64,000 nt of DNA from Bradyrhizobium sp. C9 (GCF_002532045.1 NZ_NWTG01000015.1:1-64000); one strand, 5' to 3'. Numbered from the stretch's first letter, positions 44,077 through 53,386 are shown. Made by a program: numbers and translations. The notes: generated by a model not told the origin, from the letters alone.

Positions 44077-45662
44077 GCGGGAAACTCCAGCGCGAATGCG
44101 ACGCCCTGACCGGACGGCAGGAGACGGATGGTACCGCCATGGCTCACCATGACGGCTTGCGCGATGGCGAGCCCCATGCCGGTGCCGCCGCTGTCGCGGC
44201 GGGTGGTGAAGAAGGCATCGAAGATCTTGTCGCTGTTGGCGTCGGAGATCGGGTCGCCATCGTTGCTCACCGTCACCTTGACGGTCGAGGCCTCGGCGGC
44301 CGCTTCGAGCTGCACCGACCTGGCATTGTGACGGAACGCGTTGTCCGCAAGATGCGCCAGCACGATCAGCGCCTTCTCGCCGGACATCCCGACGGAGCGG
44401 TCGAGGTCGCCTCTGGCCGTGATTGTTTGCTCCGCAAAGCGGCTCTTCAGGTTCGCGATGACGCCAGAGAGGGGAGTCTGCTCGTTCCGCGGAGCGCTCT
44501 CTGCCCGCGCCAGCTCACGCAACCGCTGGCTCATCGCATCAAGCCGCTCGACGTCGCCAAGGATGTTCGAGATGAAGCTGTGTTGCTCGGATCGGGTCAG
44601 CGTGTCCGACTTGCTCTGAAGCGAATCCTGCAGCAGCTCGGCGGCGCCCCTGATCGAGGTCAGCGGCGATTTCAATTCGTGCGTCAGGTGGGCCGAGAAG
44701 GTGGCGATGTAATCGGAGCGGCGCGACAGCTGCTGGGCCATGTCGAGGAAGCTGTCGGAGAGTTGGGCGAGCTCGCGGGTGCCGTAGTGTTGCAACGGCT
44801 GAAACGCATTGCGGTCGCCGCGGCCGATCCGCGCGGCACGATCGACGAGCTCGCGCATCGGACGTGTGACCGTACGTGAGAACATCAGCCCGATTGCAAC
44901 CGTCGCCAGCAGCACGGCCAATGTTGCGAGCAGGAACTTGCCGCGTTCCTGATAGAGATGGTCGAAGATGTTGCTCGGCGTCCGCGACGTGTAGATCACG
45001 CCGGCGACGTGGTCGTTGACGATCACGGGCATCGCGGAGAAGACGTGGACACCGACACCACGGCTGATCGAATAGATCGGTGGCGGAGGCTTGTCCGGCA
45101 TGCGAATACGGAGCGCGGCGCTGTACTGGCCGCCCAGCGCCGCAGCCACTTCCTCAATATGGGCAAGCGACTGTCCGACTTCCTGGCGTCCGGCGATCAC
45201 CACGCCTTGCGGATCGAGAATCCGGAAACCCGCCAGCGTGACCTTCTGGGTCTCCAGGATGATGGGCATGAGCGCGGTCCCGATCTCGACATAGGCCGGA
45301 TCCGCGGGCTTCGCCGCCGGCAGCGCATCGGGCCGCCGCCGCAACAGGTCGTTGCCGGCGAGATCGAGCGCGGGACGGATCGGCGTCACCTGGTCGTTGG
45401 GGTCGGGCAGGGCGTCCTGAGGAGCCGTAGCGCCGAGCGGGATGCCATTGCCGAGCCGTGCCTGCACGTCCCGCGCATAGATCGCGGCCAGCACGCGGCT
45501 CTGCGCGATCAGCTCGGCCTGCGTCTGGTGAATCAGTTGGTTGTCGTAGAGGCGGAAGAAGAACAACCCCATCAGTGGCAGCGCCGCGACCGAGGCAAGC
45601 ACCGCGAAGGTGACCAGACCAAGCGACGGTCGCCACTTCTGGCGGGCGCGGAACGATGTCAT
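44070..45662 (-). CDS. Sensor histidine kinase (CreC-like)
   Basis: 530-aa inner-membrane kinase. A first helix (about 15-38) and a second (about 243-263) enclose a large periplasmic sensor of about 200 residues with a double-Cache-like look (GFRILDPQGVVIAGRQEVGQ). HAMP follows, then HisKA with the phosphorylated His in LTHELKSPLTSIRGAAELLQ, an N-box HLADNAFRHN, and GTGMGLAI. The H-box wording is close to CreC of enterobacteria. Its start overlaps the response regulator stop by 4 bp. Confidence 0.9.
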   Translation of the reverse strand: MTSFRARQKWRPSLGLVTFAVLASVAALPLMGLFFFRLYDNQLIHQTQAELIAQSRVLAAIYARDVQARLGNGIPLGATAPQDALPDPNDQVTPIRPALDLAGNDLLRRRPDALPAAKPADPAYVEIGTALMPIILETQKVTLAGFRILDPQGVVIAGRQEVGQSLAHIEEVAAALGGQYSAALRIRMPDKPPPPIYSISRGVGVHVFSAMPVIVNDHVAGVIYTSRTPSNIFDHLYQERGKFLLATLAVLLATVAIGLMFSRTVTRPMRELVDRAARIGRGDRNAFQPLQHYGTRELAQLSDSFLDMAQQLSRRSDYIATFSAHLTHELKSPLTSIRGAAELLQDSLQSKSDTLTRSEQHSFISNILGDVERLDAMSQRLRELARAESAPRNEQTPLSGVIANLKSRFAEQTITARGDLDRSVGMSGEKALIVLAHLADNAFRHNARSVQLEAAAEASTVKVTVSNDGDPISDANSDKIFDAFFTTRRDSGGTGMGLAIAQAVMVSHGGTIRLLPSGQGVAFALEFPAV

Positions 45663-46363
45663 GCTTGCTGCTCGCAGCGCCCGAGCTTGAAGCCGACGCC
45701 GTGAACGGTTTCGATAACGTTGTCGCAGTTCACGGCCGCAAGCTTGGCCCGGATGTTGCGGATATGGCTGTCGATGGTGCGGTCGGAGACCTGGATGTTG
45801 AGCTGGTAAGCCGCGCTCATGATCTGCTCGCGGTTGAACACCGCCGTTGGTCGCGTCAGGAAGGCGCGCAGAATTCCGAACTCGATCGCGGTCAGGCGGA
45901 GCGGCTCGCCTGCGAATGCCGCCACGTGCTGCTCGGGGTCAACCGAGAGATGCCCCCGGGAGAGCGCGCCGGTCTCTGTCCTTGTGCCCGCCTTCCGCGG
46001 GGCCAGGCGCCGCAGGATGACGTTCACCCGCGCGACGAGCTCGCGCGGGCTGAACGGCTTGGTCACATAGTCGTCGCCGCCGATCTCGAGACCGAGAATG
46101 CGGTCGATCTCCTCGTCGCGGGCGGAGAGGAACAGGATCGGTACGTCGGACGATTTGCGGATCTCGCGGCAGACGTCGAGGCCATCGAACTCCGGCATGC
46201 CGATGTCGAGCACGATCAGGTCCGGCGGCTCGTCGGCAAACCGGGTCAGTGCCTCCTTGCCGTCGCGGGCCTCGGCCACGCTCATGCCGGCTTTCCTGAG
46301 CGCGACGCGAATGACCTCGCGGATATGCAGATCGTCGTCGACGATGAGGATGCGGTGCGTCAC
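45659..46363 (-). CDS. OmpR-family response regulator (CreB-like)
   Basis: 234-aa regulator. Receiver: acidic pair in LIVDDDL, phospho-acceptor Asp in LIVLDIGMPEFDG (about 54), Lys in DDYVTKPFSP. The C-terminal winged helix (about 135-230) has LRLTAIEFGILRAFLTRPTA and SDRTIDSHIRNIRAKL. It is co-transcribed with the kinase (ATGA overlap) and lies 28 bp downstream of the DUF4173-like gene, so the membrane protein is in the same operon. Confidence 0.92.
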   Translation of the reverse strand: MTHRILIVDDDLHIREVIRVALRKAGMSVAEARDGKEALTRFADEPPDLIVLDIGMPEFDGLDVCREIRKSSDVPILFLSARDEEIDRILGLEIGGDDYVTKPFSPRELVARVNVILRRLAPRKAGTRTETGALSRGHLSVDPEQHVAAFAGEPLRLTAIEFGILRAFLTRPTAVFNREQIMSAAYQLNIQVSDRTIDSHIRNIRAKLAAVNCDNVIETVHGVGFKLGRCEQQA

Positions 46364-46391
46364 GAGTCGTCTCCGAAAACCGGCGCTTCGA

Positions 46392-47879
46392 CTATCCCGG
46401 CACGTTGCTCTGCTGTCCGTCCAGGAAACGCTGGAGCCGCCAGCCGCGAAAGCTCCAGCCGCGCCATGAGGCCATCTGCTGGCGTTGCTGTTCTACAAGG
46501 CTATTGCGGCGAGAGACAAGGACCGGGTTGGCGGAACGCAGTCGGATCGCTTGGTCGATGGCCGGAAGCGCGTTCGGACCGAGCTGGATCAGGTAGCCCA
46601 TGTCCAAGCTGACGCCGCTGCCCGAGGCCTCGCGGCTGTGACTGACATTATAGTCGGCGATGACGGCGGCGAAATTGATCAGGGAGCAGACGTAGAGCAC
46701 GATGGTCAGTAACAACAGGTTGGCACGGACCAGCCATTCATTCGATGCCCGCAGGACAATGCGCACCAGAATCAGGATCAGCCCGACAGCGACGAGCAGC
46801 ATCCAGACAAACGCCGCGACGCGCCAGTAGGTGAGTAAATAGGTTTGCACATAGAGATCAAGCCGGAGCATAGCGGAGATCACCAGCAGGACATTCTGCC
46901 CGACCCAGAGGTAGACGAGCGGTCGGATGACCCGCGATTGCTCGGCTGGGCCGCCCGGCCGCATCGCGACCAGAACGAAGGCCGCGGCCAGGAGCGCAGT
47001 GACAATCAGCGGATAGGCGCCACGGTGGGCGTAGGACGCGTAAGTGATAGCGGCCGGAAGCGTTGCGTTGCCCCAGAGATAGACCGCGTCGAGAATTGTC
47101 TGAATTGAAAACAGCAAGTTGAACAGGATCAGGGAGCGCAGGATGGTGCCGGCACCGAACAAGTCGATGAAATGATCGGGTTGGGCCGGACCCTGCGCGG
47201 AAGATCGCGGTCCGTTGGGCGCGACGTTGGTATAGCGCCGCCATTTGACATGGACGAATGGCCAGACCAGCGCCAACGCGAGGATCCAGAACAATGTGCG
47301 ACCGAGGCTGAGGCTGGCGGCGGGATTACCGGGGTTCAGCCGGCTGATCCATATTTCCAGCACCGGATTGGCTGCGACGAACAGGAGGACGAAAACCGTT
47401 CCGAGCAGCAATGGTACGAACCATAGGATGAACCCCCTAGTGAGGCCCGGCAGGTCGAATGCGCTGACGACGTCCCGGAACAACCTGAAAGGGCTGACCA
47501 GAAAGAGATCCACCAGCGAGGCGGCTCCCGTGGTCACGCCGTCGAGACGGGGATTGGTCGTCAGCGCAAGCGCGGTGCCGAGCGCAAGAATAGCGAAGGC
47601 CAGCGATGCTGCGTTGACCTCCTCCAGGGCAGGCAGCAGCCCGGCCACAACGATCGCGCCGGCGATCGGCAGCCTGTGGCGAGCGACGTGACCGAAGTTG
47701 GCGGCCAGTGACACGCCGGCCAGTGCGAAAGCGAAGAGAACCACCGAGAGCCCGGCATTCTGATCATAGAACAACCAATCGGCCAGCGCGGCGAGCCCAA
47801 GCGCGGCGGCGGCCTTGGCCGGCGGCAAACCATTGGCGATCGAGTGGGTCTCGGTTTCCGGTGACTCTAGACTCGTCAT
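46392..47879 (-). CDS. DUF4173-like multi-pass membrane protein
   Basis: 495-aa protein with about 11-12 predicted helices and a short soluble C-terminus. The N-terminal ALADWLFYDQNAGLSVVLFA and the late segment LVRANLLLLTIVLYVCSLINFAAVIADYNV resemble DUF4173 proteins, whose function is unknown. In rhizobia such genes often accompany two-component systems, as here: the CreB-like regulator begins 28 bp downstream on the same strand. The second ATG (47879) suits the AGAGG ribosome site better than 47882. It may be a membrane partner of the sensor, as CreD is in E. coli, but there is no sequence proof. Confidence 0.75.
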   Translation of the reverse strand: MTSLESPETETHSIANGLPPAKAAAALGLAALADWLFYDQNAGLSVVLFAFALAGVSLAANFGHVARHRLPIAGAIVVAGLLPALEEVNAASLAFAILALGTALALTTNPRLDGVTTGAASLVDLFLVSPFRLFRDVVSAFDLPGLTRGFILWFVPLLLGTVFVLLFVAANPVLEIWISRLNPGNPAASLSLGRTLFWILALALVWPFVHVKWRRYTNVAPNGPRSSAQGPAQPDHFIDLFGAGTILRSLILFNLLFSIQTILDAVYLWGNATLPAAITYASYAHRGAYPLIVTALLAAAFVLVAMRPGGPAEQSRVIRPLVYLWVGQNVLLVISAMLRLDLYVQTYLLTYWRVAAFVWMLLVAVGLILILVRIVLRASNEWLVRANLLLLTIVLYVCSLINFAAVIADYNVSHSREASGSGVSLDMGYLIQLGPNALPAIDQAIRLRSANPVLVSRRNSLVEQQRQQMASWRGWSFRGWRLQRFLDGQQSNVPG

Positions 47880-48124
47880 CATGACCTCTGGATTGAAGGA
47901 CGTGTGGACTTCGGCGGTCGCGTTGACGTGATCAACGGGTATGGGAACGCGATCCCGTCTGCGGCAGAGCGCACCTTGGGTTGGCCGCGTGCAGACACCG
48001 CGAAGGCGATCAGCAGGAGTTCAGGATTGTTATGCAGATTGCGTGCAGGGCGGTCTTATCCGCTCGCTGCGGCGAGTCCGGTCTGATACCGACAATTCGT
48101 TCGGTTCGTTCAGCCCTCGTCTCC

Positions 48125-49429
48125 ATGCAAATCATCAAGCGCGTCGGCATTGCCCTGGCCTGGATCGTCGGGCTCGTATTCGTCTTGGCCGGCGTCAACA
48201 ACAACGATCCCTATCTGGTCCCGCTACGCGGGATCGGCAATCTGCTGCTCGTGATCACGAGCGTCGCCGTCGTCGTCCTGTTGCTCCGCCGTGCGGGCTG
48301 GCGCAGGCGGACGTGGGTAGCACGGTTGCTTGTTATCCTGTGGTGCCTGCCGCCGCTCGCAATGCTTGTCGCGCATGGTGTGTTTGAGGTGCGAAAGCAT
48401 CGCGTTCTCCAGACTGAGCCGGTTCTCGCGCAGTCGCTCGGACAGCATTTCGTCATCGGCTACCGGTCGTTCGACGAGGTCGCGCCGCTGGTGGAGAAGG
48501 GGTTGGTTGCGGGCATCTATGTCACCCGGCGCAACGTCGCCGGCAGGACGGCCGACGCCTTGAAGGCGGAAATTGCCACATTGCAGGCGATGCGGCGGGC
48601 CGCGAGGCTGCCGCCGCTGATGGTCGCGACGGATCAGGAGGGCGGCATCGTTTCACATCTGGCTCCGCCGCTCACGAGACTGCCCGCATTGGCTTCTCTG
48701 GCCGAGCTGGGTCCGGAGGTACAAAAGGCCAAAGCCGAAGAGTTCGGCCGTATCCATGGACGCGAGCTGGCGTCGCTTGGCATCAACCTGAATTTTGCCC
48801 CGGTGCTCGATCTGCGGCCGGCGGCGAAGCACAACCGGTTCGATTTCAATACACTGATCAATCAGCGTGCGATCTCCGACGATCCGGCCAAGGTGAGCGC
48901 GATAGCGAGCGCCTATATTCACGGCCTCGAGTCCGCGGGCGTTAGCGCCACCGTAAAGCACTTTCCGGGATTGGGCCGGGTGCGCGCCGATACGCATCAT
49001 TTCAACGCCGATCTCGATACGCCGGTCGGCGAGCTCGAGGCGACGGACTGGCGCCCGTTCCGCGACGTGCTGTCGTCGACCGGCGCGCGTCTGATGGTCG
49101 GACATGTGGCGGTGAGTGCGATCGATCCCGGGCGACCTGCGTCGCATTCAAGGGCCGTCGTCGATGGACTGATCCGCAAGAGCTGGAGCTATCAGGGCAT
49201 CGTGATGACGGACGATCTGGTGATGGGCGCGATCTACCAGCACGATGTCTGCACCGCGGTCGTGGAGGCGCTGAACGCGGGCGTCGATCTGCTGCTGGTC
49301 GCCTATGACGGGTTGCAGTTCTATCGCCTGTTCGCTTGCGCTACGGATGCTGCTGCGCGCGGAGGGCTCGACACCGCCGTGCTGCACGACAGCGAGATGC
49401 GGCTGAGGCGTGCGCTGCTGGTCGACTAG
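48125..49429 (+). CDS. Membrane-anchored glycoside hydrolase family 3 (beta-N-acetylhexosaminidase-like)
   Basis: 434-aa protein with two hydrophobic segments near the N-terminus (RVGIALAWIVGLVFVLAGV; GNLLLVITSVAVVVLLL) and another near 85, then a GH3 N-terminal catalytic barrel. NagZ-type motifs are present: ATDQEGGIVSHL, GINLNFAPVLDL, ATVKHFPGLG and MTDDLVMGAI, whose Asp is the nucleophile and KHFPG binds substrate. NagZ is normally soluble and trims muropeptides; a membrane-anchored form suggests action at or outside the inner membrane. The ATG at 48125 opens just before the first helix; the ribosome site is weak, and an upstream start is possible. Confidence 0.85.
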   Translation: MQIIKRVGIALAWIVGLVFVLAGVNNNDPYLVPLRGIGNLLLVITSVAVVVLLLRRAGWRRRTWVARLLVILWCLPPLAMLVAHGVFEVRKHRVLQTEPVLAQSLGQHFVIGYRSFDEVAPLVEKGLVAGIYVTRRNVAGRTADALKAEIATLQAMRRAARLPPLMVATDQEGGIVSHLAPPLTRLPALASLAELGPEVQKAKAEEFGRIHGRELASLGINLNFAPVLDLRPAAKHNRFDFNTLINQRAISDDPAKVSAIASAYIHGLESAGVSATVKHFPGLGRVRADTHHFNADLDTPVGELEATDWRPFRDVLSSTGARLMVGHVAVSAIDPGRPASHSRAVVDGLIRKSWSYQGIVMTDDLVMGAIYQHDVCTAVVEALNAGVDLLLVAYDGLQFYRLFACATDAAARGGLDTAVLHDSEMRLRRALLVD

Positions 49430-49439
49430 ATCGATCGAT

Positions 49440-50594
49440 TCAGGAATGAGCGCCGACCGCGGATCTGCTGTCCTGCTGCCTCGACCACGAGACGTAGTAG
49501 GCGACAGCGGTCATTGCCGCCAGGCCGGCGAGGCTGACCGCGACCTGCCTTGTCAGTGAGTACGGGCCGGTGATCAGAATCAGGTGCGCGGCGAAGGAGA
49601 GGAACACGCCCGCACAGAACACGGCTAACCATTCCTCGCCGCATTTGATGATCGGCTGCAGAGCATAGGATCGCAGATATCCCCAATCGCGCGGCACCAA
49701 CCAGGTGAACAGGAACGTCAAGGTCAGGAAATGCAGGATGCGGTGAGGTGCGACGTCCTCCCGGTCGTTCTGCATCAGCATGTCGCTCAGTCCGCTCGGC
49801 ATCATTTGGGCGAGTGCCGGGAAATCGCTGCTGGAGACGATCGTCAGCGCGAACAGCAGATACAGCAACGCCATGGCGCGGAGCGCGGCAATGGCCTGCA
49901 TCGCGCGGATCTCGGGTGCGTATCGCGTGCCGATCAGCGCGAGCCAGCCGCCCATCACGAACAGCAATTGCCAGCAGAACGGATTAAGATACCACGCTCC
50001 GTACGGATATGATGTCAGGTTCCAGTCCAGGACCCGGGCGGTGGCGTAGAGCGCTACGGAAGCGAGAAGGGTCGCGTTCGGTACGTACAGCAGTCCGAAC
50101 ACGACGATCGGGTGGAAGGCCATCAGGGCGATGATGAGCTGCAGCACGTCGAGATTGAGCGGCTTGGCCTGCAGGAACAGACCGTAAATCAGCGTCCGGA
50201 CCGGGTGGTCGATAAAGCCGGTGATGTTGAACTCGCTGATGATCTCGGGTGCCGCGGTCCGTGTGGCGACATAGCTGATCAACTCGACATAGATCACGAA
50301 CAGGACGATGTAGGCAGCATAAAGCTGCCATACGCGCTTGAATATCCGGGTGGCAGCCACCACGAATCCGCGTTCCAGTGTCATCCGGGCGTAGATGAGC
50401 GTCACCGCATAGCCGCCGATGAATACAAAAAGATCGGTCGCGCCGCTAAAGCCGAAATTGCGCATGGTCAGCGCGCTGACGACGTTGTGCGGAACGTGAT
50501 CCAGGAACAGAAACCAGTTCGCGATGCCAAGCAGCAGCGCGATCCTGAGATCGCCATCGGCTTTCGCGATCTCGGCGTTTGTTGTCGAAGTCAT
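49440..50594 (-). CDS. opgC: OpgC-family membrane protein (periplasmic glucan modification)
   Basis: 384-aa inner-membrane protein with about ten helices. The OpgC pattern is clear: IALLLGIANWFLFLDHVPHN followed by GFSGATDLFVFIGGYAV and the GYLRSYALQPIIKCGEEW segment near the end. OpgC transfers succinyl groups to osmoregulated periplasmic glucans; in rhizobia cyclic glucans matter for osmotic adaptation and symbiosis. His and Asp in LDHVPHN are the likely catalytic-site residues. It converges with the GH3 gene, 10 bp between stops, and is monocistronic. Confidence 0.9.
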   Translation of the reverse strand: MTSTTNAEIAKADGDLRIALLLGIANWFLFLDHVPHNVVSALTMRNFGFSGATDLFVFIGGYAVTLIYARMTLERGFVVAATRIFKRVWQLYAAYIVLFVIYVELISYVATRTAAPEIISEFNITGFIDHPVRTLIYGLFLQAKPLNLDVLQLIIALMAFHPIVVFGLLYVPNATLLASVALYATARVLDWNLTSYPYGAWYLNPFCWQLLFVMGGWLALIGTRYAPEIRAMQAIAALRAMALLYLLFALTIVSSSDFPALAQMMPSGLSDMLMQNDREDVAPHRILHFLTLTFLFTWLVPRDWGYLRSYALQPIIKCGEEWLAVFCAGVFLSFAAHLILITGPYSLTRQVAVSLAGLAAMTAVAYYVSWSRQQDSRSAVGAHS

Positions 50595-50760
50595 CTGAAG
50601 CTGAAATCTGCCGGCCCGAGAAAACGATTTCGCGAATCTATTGGGAACCCGCGCCCGGTCCGAATAGACTCTGCGTGAACCCTATCTAGTCTGTTTCGGG
50701 TTCCGGCCAAGTGTGCGGTTCAAGAAAGATCACGTTTTCGCAATCACCGCGTGAGCGCCG

Positions 50761-51036
50761 TCAGACCGGCTCGTGTTTGCGCAGGTCGCGGGCGTGATCC
50801 AGCGCATCGGCTTGCAGGTTTGCGCCGGTCAGGGCGACCTCCGGCAGAGCGGCCTCCGCGAGGATATCGTCGGTGACATCCTCGACCGAGCACTCGGCGA
50901 CCTCGTGGATGAAGCTGATATTGGCGTATTCCCCTGACGCCACCCGTGAGATGACCTCGCGCCGCGTCATTTCGGGATCTACGATCGCCTCCCGGCCGCG
51001 GCGGCCATAGTCGATCATCACAACAAAATACTGCAT
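50761..51036 (-). CDS. Small conserved-type protein of unknown function
   Basis: 91-aa soluble acidic protein starting MQYFVVMIDYGRRGREAIVD. Secondary structure looks like a short strand, a helix (PEMTRREVISRVAS), a strand (ANISFIHEVA) and a helix (VTDDILAEAALPE). No domain recognised. It has its own promoter with -35 TTGACA and an operator matching that of the S24 repressor gene, so it is likely a repressor target. Codon use is like its neighbours, which supports a real gene. Confidence 0.75.
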   Translation of the reverse strand: MQYFVVMIDYGRRGREAIVDPEMTRREVISRVASGEYANISFIHEVAECSVEDVTDDILAEAALPEVALTGANLQADALDHARDLRKHEPV

Positions 51037-51070
51037 GCCTGACGGGTTCGATGCGTTGACTTTTGTCAGT

Positions 51071-51099
51071 CTTATTTCCGATAATCGGAATTATGTCAA
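51071..51099 (-). promoter_or_regulatory. Promoter with S24-repressor operator in its spacer, small gene
   Basis: On the minus strand: -35 TTGACA (51099-51094), 17-bp spacer, -10 AATAAG (51076-51071). The perfect 15-bp palindrome TTCCGATAATCGGAA occupies 51076-51090, covering the spacer. A second, weaker copy (half ATCGGAA perfect) lies at 51107-51121, 31 bp upstream. Binding there would block polymerase. Confidence 0.75.
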
Positions 51100-51196
51100 G
51101 GGAAATTGCGGGTAATCGGAACCCGGGCATGGGCGCTCCGACCGATTCGGACTGAAGGCATCCGAATCGGTCAGGCCAGCCCCGAAGGACGCGCGG

Positions 51197-51835
51197 TTAC
51201 TTCTCGGACGACCGTCCGCCTTGTGATCGGGTGGATTTGCGGCCCTTCGCCGCCGTCTTGCCGCGCAGCCTTTCGATCTGGCCGCGGGGCAGGGTGACGC
51301 AGATCTCGCCGATCCATTCAAGCTTGACGCCGTTGATCGGCTTGGCATTGAAGCTCTTGAGGTTGACCGTGCCGGACGAACTGCCCCGCTCGATCGTCTT
51401 CAGGTAGCGCTCGCCGCTCTTCAGCCGGACCGCAGCTTCCTCTCCGTAGAAGCTCGACAGCGGATAGCGCTGCTCGCGATACACCACGATGACATCGCCG
51501 TTCTCGTATTTCGGCAGCATCGAATCGCCCGAAACTTCGAAAGCGACGGTTTCCTCCGTCATCGGGAAGGGGAGTTCGATCTCGCCGAGACCCTCCGGCG
51601 GAACCTGTTCAAGCTCGGGCTGGATCGATGCACCGGCGCCGACCCGGCCAACGATCGGCACCGCGTTCAACTCCAGGTACTCCATGATCGGGGCGATCTC
51701 CGATGCCTTGATCAAGCGGATTCCCGACAGGATTTCGGACACCGCCCCGGCCCGAACACCCATTGCGCGGGCAAGCCCGCCCTTGCTCTTTCCGGTCTTC
51801 TCCAGTGCTCGTTCGATCAGTGCCGCGTCCAGCAT
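51197..51835 (-). CDS. LexA/CI-like S24-family transcriptional repressor
   Basis: 212-aa protein with an N-terminal helix-turn-helix (about 7-45: KSKGGLARAMGVRAGAVSEI) and a C-terminal peptidase S24 domain. The latter carries the catalytic Ser in VSGDSMLPKYENGDVI and a Lys in the AAVRLKSGERYLKTIE strand; the linker PIVGRVGAGASI has an Ala-Gly-like autocleavage region (GAG). Such repressors cleave themselves when RecA is activated, as phage CI or LexA do. The C-terminus is a Lys/Arg-rich tail. GGAGAGG precedes the ATG. A palindromic operator lies in its own promoter, so it is autoregulated. Confidence 0.88.
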   Translation of the reverse strand: MLDAALIERALEKTGKSKGGLARAMGVRAGAVSEILSGIRLIKASEIAPIMEYLELNAVPIVGRVGAGASIQPELEQVPPEGLGEIELPFPMTEETVAFEVSGDSMLPKYENGDVIVVYREQRYPLSSFYGEEAAVRLKSGERYLKTIERGSSSGTVNLKSFNAKPINGVKLEWIGEICVTLPRGQIERLRGKTAAKGRKSTRSQGGRSSEK

Positions 51836-51861
51836 GGTTCATCCTCTCCAAAGCTGGATAC

Positions 51862-51891
51862 ATTATTAGCGTTACGATTATCAGAAATCAA
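51862..51891 (-). promoter_or_regulatory. Autoregulated promoter of the S24 repressor
   Basis: On the minus strand: -35 TTGATT (51891-51886), 18-bp spacer, -10 AATAAT (51867-51862). The operator TTACGATTATCAGAA at 51872-51886 has each half one base from the TTCCGAT/ATCGGAA consensus seen at 51076-51090. Two related sites at two promoters, one of them the repressor's own, is the classical negative-feedback layout. Confidence 0.75.
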
Positions 51892-52536
51892 GCTTGACTT
51901 CCTCTTTGCGACGCTGAAAGCTGTGTGGCGGGCAGCCGGCAAAACTGCCAAGACGTCGTGAAATGCTGTGAAAATTTCCAACCGGAGCCGAAACCCGGCC
52001 GAAGGTTGTCGTTGCGCCCGCGCTGATTTTTCCTCACTGAAGCGAGCGTCCGGCCGATGGGTGAGGCATTAGGAAGCTTGACAGGTCTTTGACTACGTGC
52101 GGCAGGCGCGATACGCAACATCTTCACTGGACGAATTCCGCTGTCGAATTTTCGCTGGATCCTCTGCAAAGGCAGATGCCGAAGCGATTTTGCGAGGCGG
52201 CAAGTCGACCGAAACTGCACAAGAACTTTGTGCCGAGCAAGAGCCCCGGGCAGCAAGGTGCACAGATGCTGACGCGCGTGCGCGTCCAGTTCATTGGCAG
52301 GGCACACCCGGCTCGCCCGTTCGATCCGCCGCCGGGTTCGGCTTTGCCGTATCGGCTCAATATCAGCGATTGCTGAAGCCGCGAGAGCTCCTTGGGGGCG
52401 GGCGCGCCTCGCGGCCTCGATCCCCACGTCGCGCCCCGACGTGCAGTCATCAAAATTTTCAAAAAAACAGAAAAAGACTAGACGGGGCACCCAACTCAAT
52501 TTTATCATGATGTCTTGAGACGATGAGGTGATCGTG
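51892..52536. other. 645-bp region without a supported gene
   Basis: Frames exist on both strands (for example 52097-52510) but none has a ribosome site, family motif or normal composition. The strand bias resembles degraded coding sequence. This marks the transition into the lower-GC island with the recombinase. Confidence 0.4.
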
Positions 52537-52749
52537 ATGGCAGATCAGCAGGTCAGGTCTTCGGACCTCGTCGAAATCGCTCGTATAGCCGGTGATTTTC
52601 GCAAGCACTACGGCGTCGTACTTGGAGCATTTCTTTACCTCAGTTCGATCAGCGCTGCGCGACCACGGTCGATTTGGTGGACCGGTGTGCTGACAGCTCT
52701 GATCGGCGCCGCAGCGATGTGGCTCAAGAGTCGCGGGAGCGACGGCTAG
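52537..52749 (+). CDS. 70-residue protein with C-terminal membrane helix
   Basis: MADQQVRSSDLVEIARIAGD leads into an amphipathic start and then hydrophobic stretches (GVVLGAFLYLSSISAARP; WWTGVLTALIGAAAMWLK). GAGGTGATC lies seven bases before the ATG at 52537, so translation is credible. No family recognised. It is part of the recombinase island. Confidence 0.5.
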   Translation: MADQQVRSSDLVEIARIAGDFRKHYGVVLGAFLYLSSISAARPRSIWWTGVLTALIGAAAMWLKSRGSDG

Positions 52750-52907
52750 CGAGCGAGACCATTGGAGGTTTCTCCGACCGGCGCAGGAAGTCACGCCAGG
52801 TACCCCTGAGACGGGTGACGCTGATCACCAGAAAACATCCAGTTATGACTTGGCGCTTGGCAATTTCGTTCAACCAACTATCCTTGCGTAAACGACGGGA
52901 ACGCGAG

Positions 52908-53108
52908 ATGAACCAGCATGCGATGCTGAATGTGACCCGTTCAGAGACAATGCTGCGCCCCGATGGACGTTCTGCCATTCTGTTAGAGACCAAGGAGATG
53001 AGTGTCATCGCATCCGAGGTAAACAGGGAAGCAATTGCTGCGCTCCGCCTGCACTTAGCGCGAGCAGAAATGCACATCCTACAGAGCCAAAATCAGACCA
53101 AAAACTGA
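52908..53108 (+). CDS. 66-residue protein of unknown function
   Basis: MNQHAMLNVTRSETMLRPDG followed by RSAILLETKEMSVIASEVNREA and a charged helical C-terminus. GGGA precedes the ATG; a longer start at 52845 is possible. The helical C-terminal half (NREAIAALRLHLARAEMHIL) could form a coiled coil. No family recognised, and confidence that it is expressed is moderate to low. Confidence 0.4.
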   Translation: MNQHAMLNVTRSETMLRPDGRSAILLETKEMSVIASEVNREAIAALRLHLARAEMHILQSQNQTKN

Positions 53109-53386
53109 TTACCTTCTCGCAGCGATCGATGGCGTCCTGCCGCTGTCCTTTTTACCTCTTCGTGCGATGCGACGCAGCGCTCAGACCGATTGATATAGGT
53201 CGAGCACATGCTCGTCGTAGAGCAGGCACTAGCTTAGGGCAAGCGGGCGCGCGGTTAGTCATCGTCGATACGACAGCGCACCTGACCGTCCTTCGATGCG
53301 AATACTCGGGGGCGCTGCCGAGCCTTATCGCTTAATGTTGCGTTGGGCAGTAGTCGCGGTTATCGCCGCCTGCGGAGTGCAGCACC

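Noticed and set aside
52089..52510. Open frames of 95-137 residues on the plus strand
   Set aside because: No ribosome site, no family signature and mutually overlapping in different frames.
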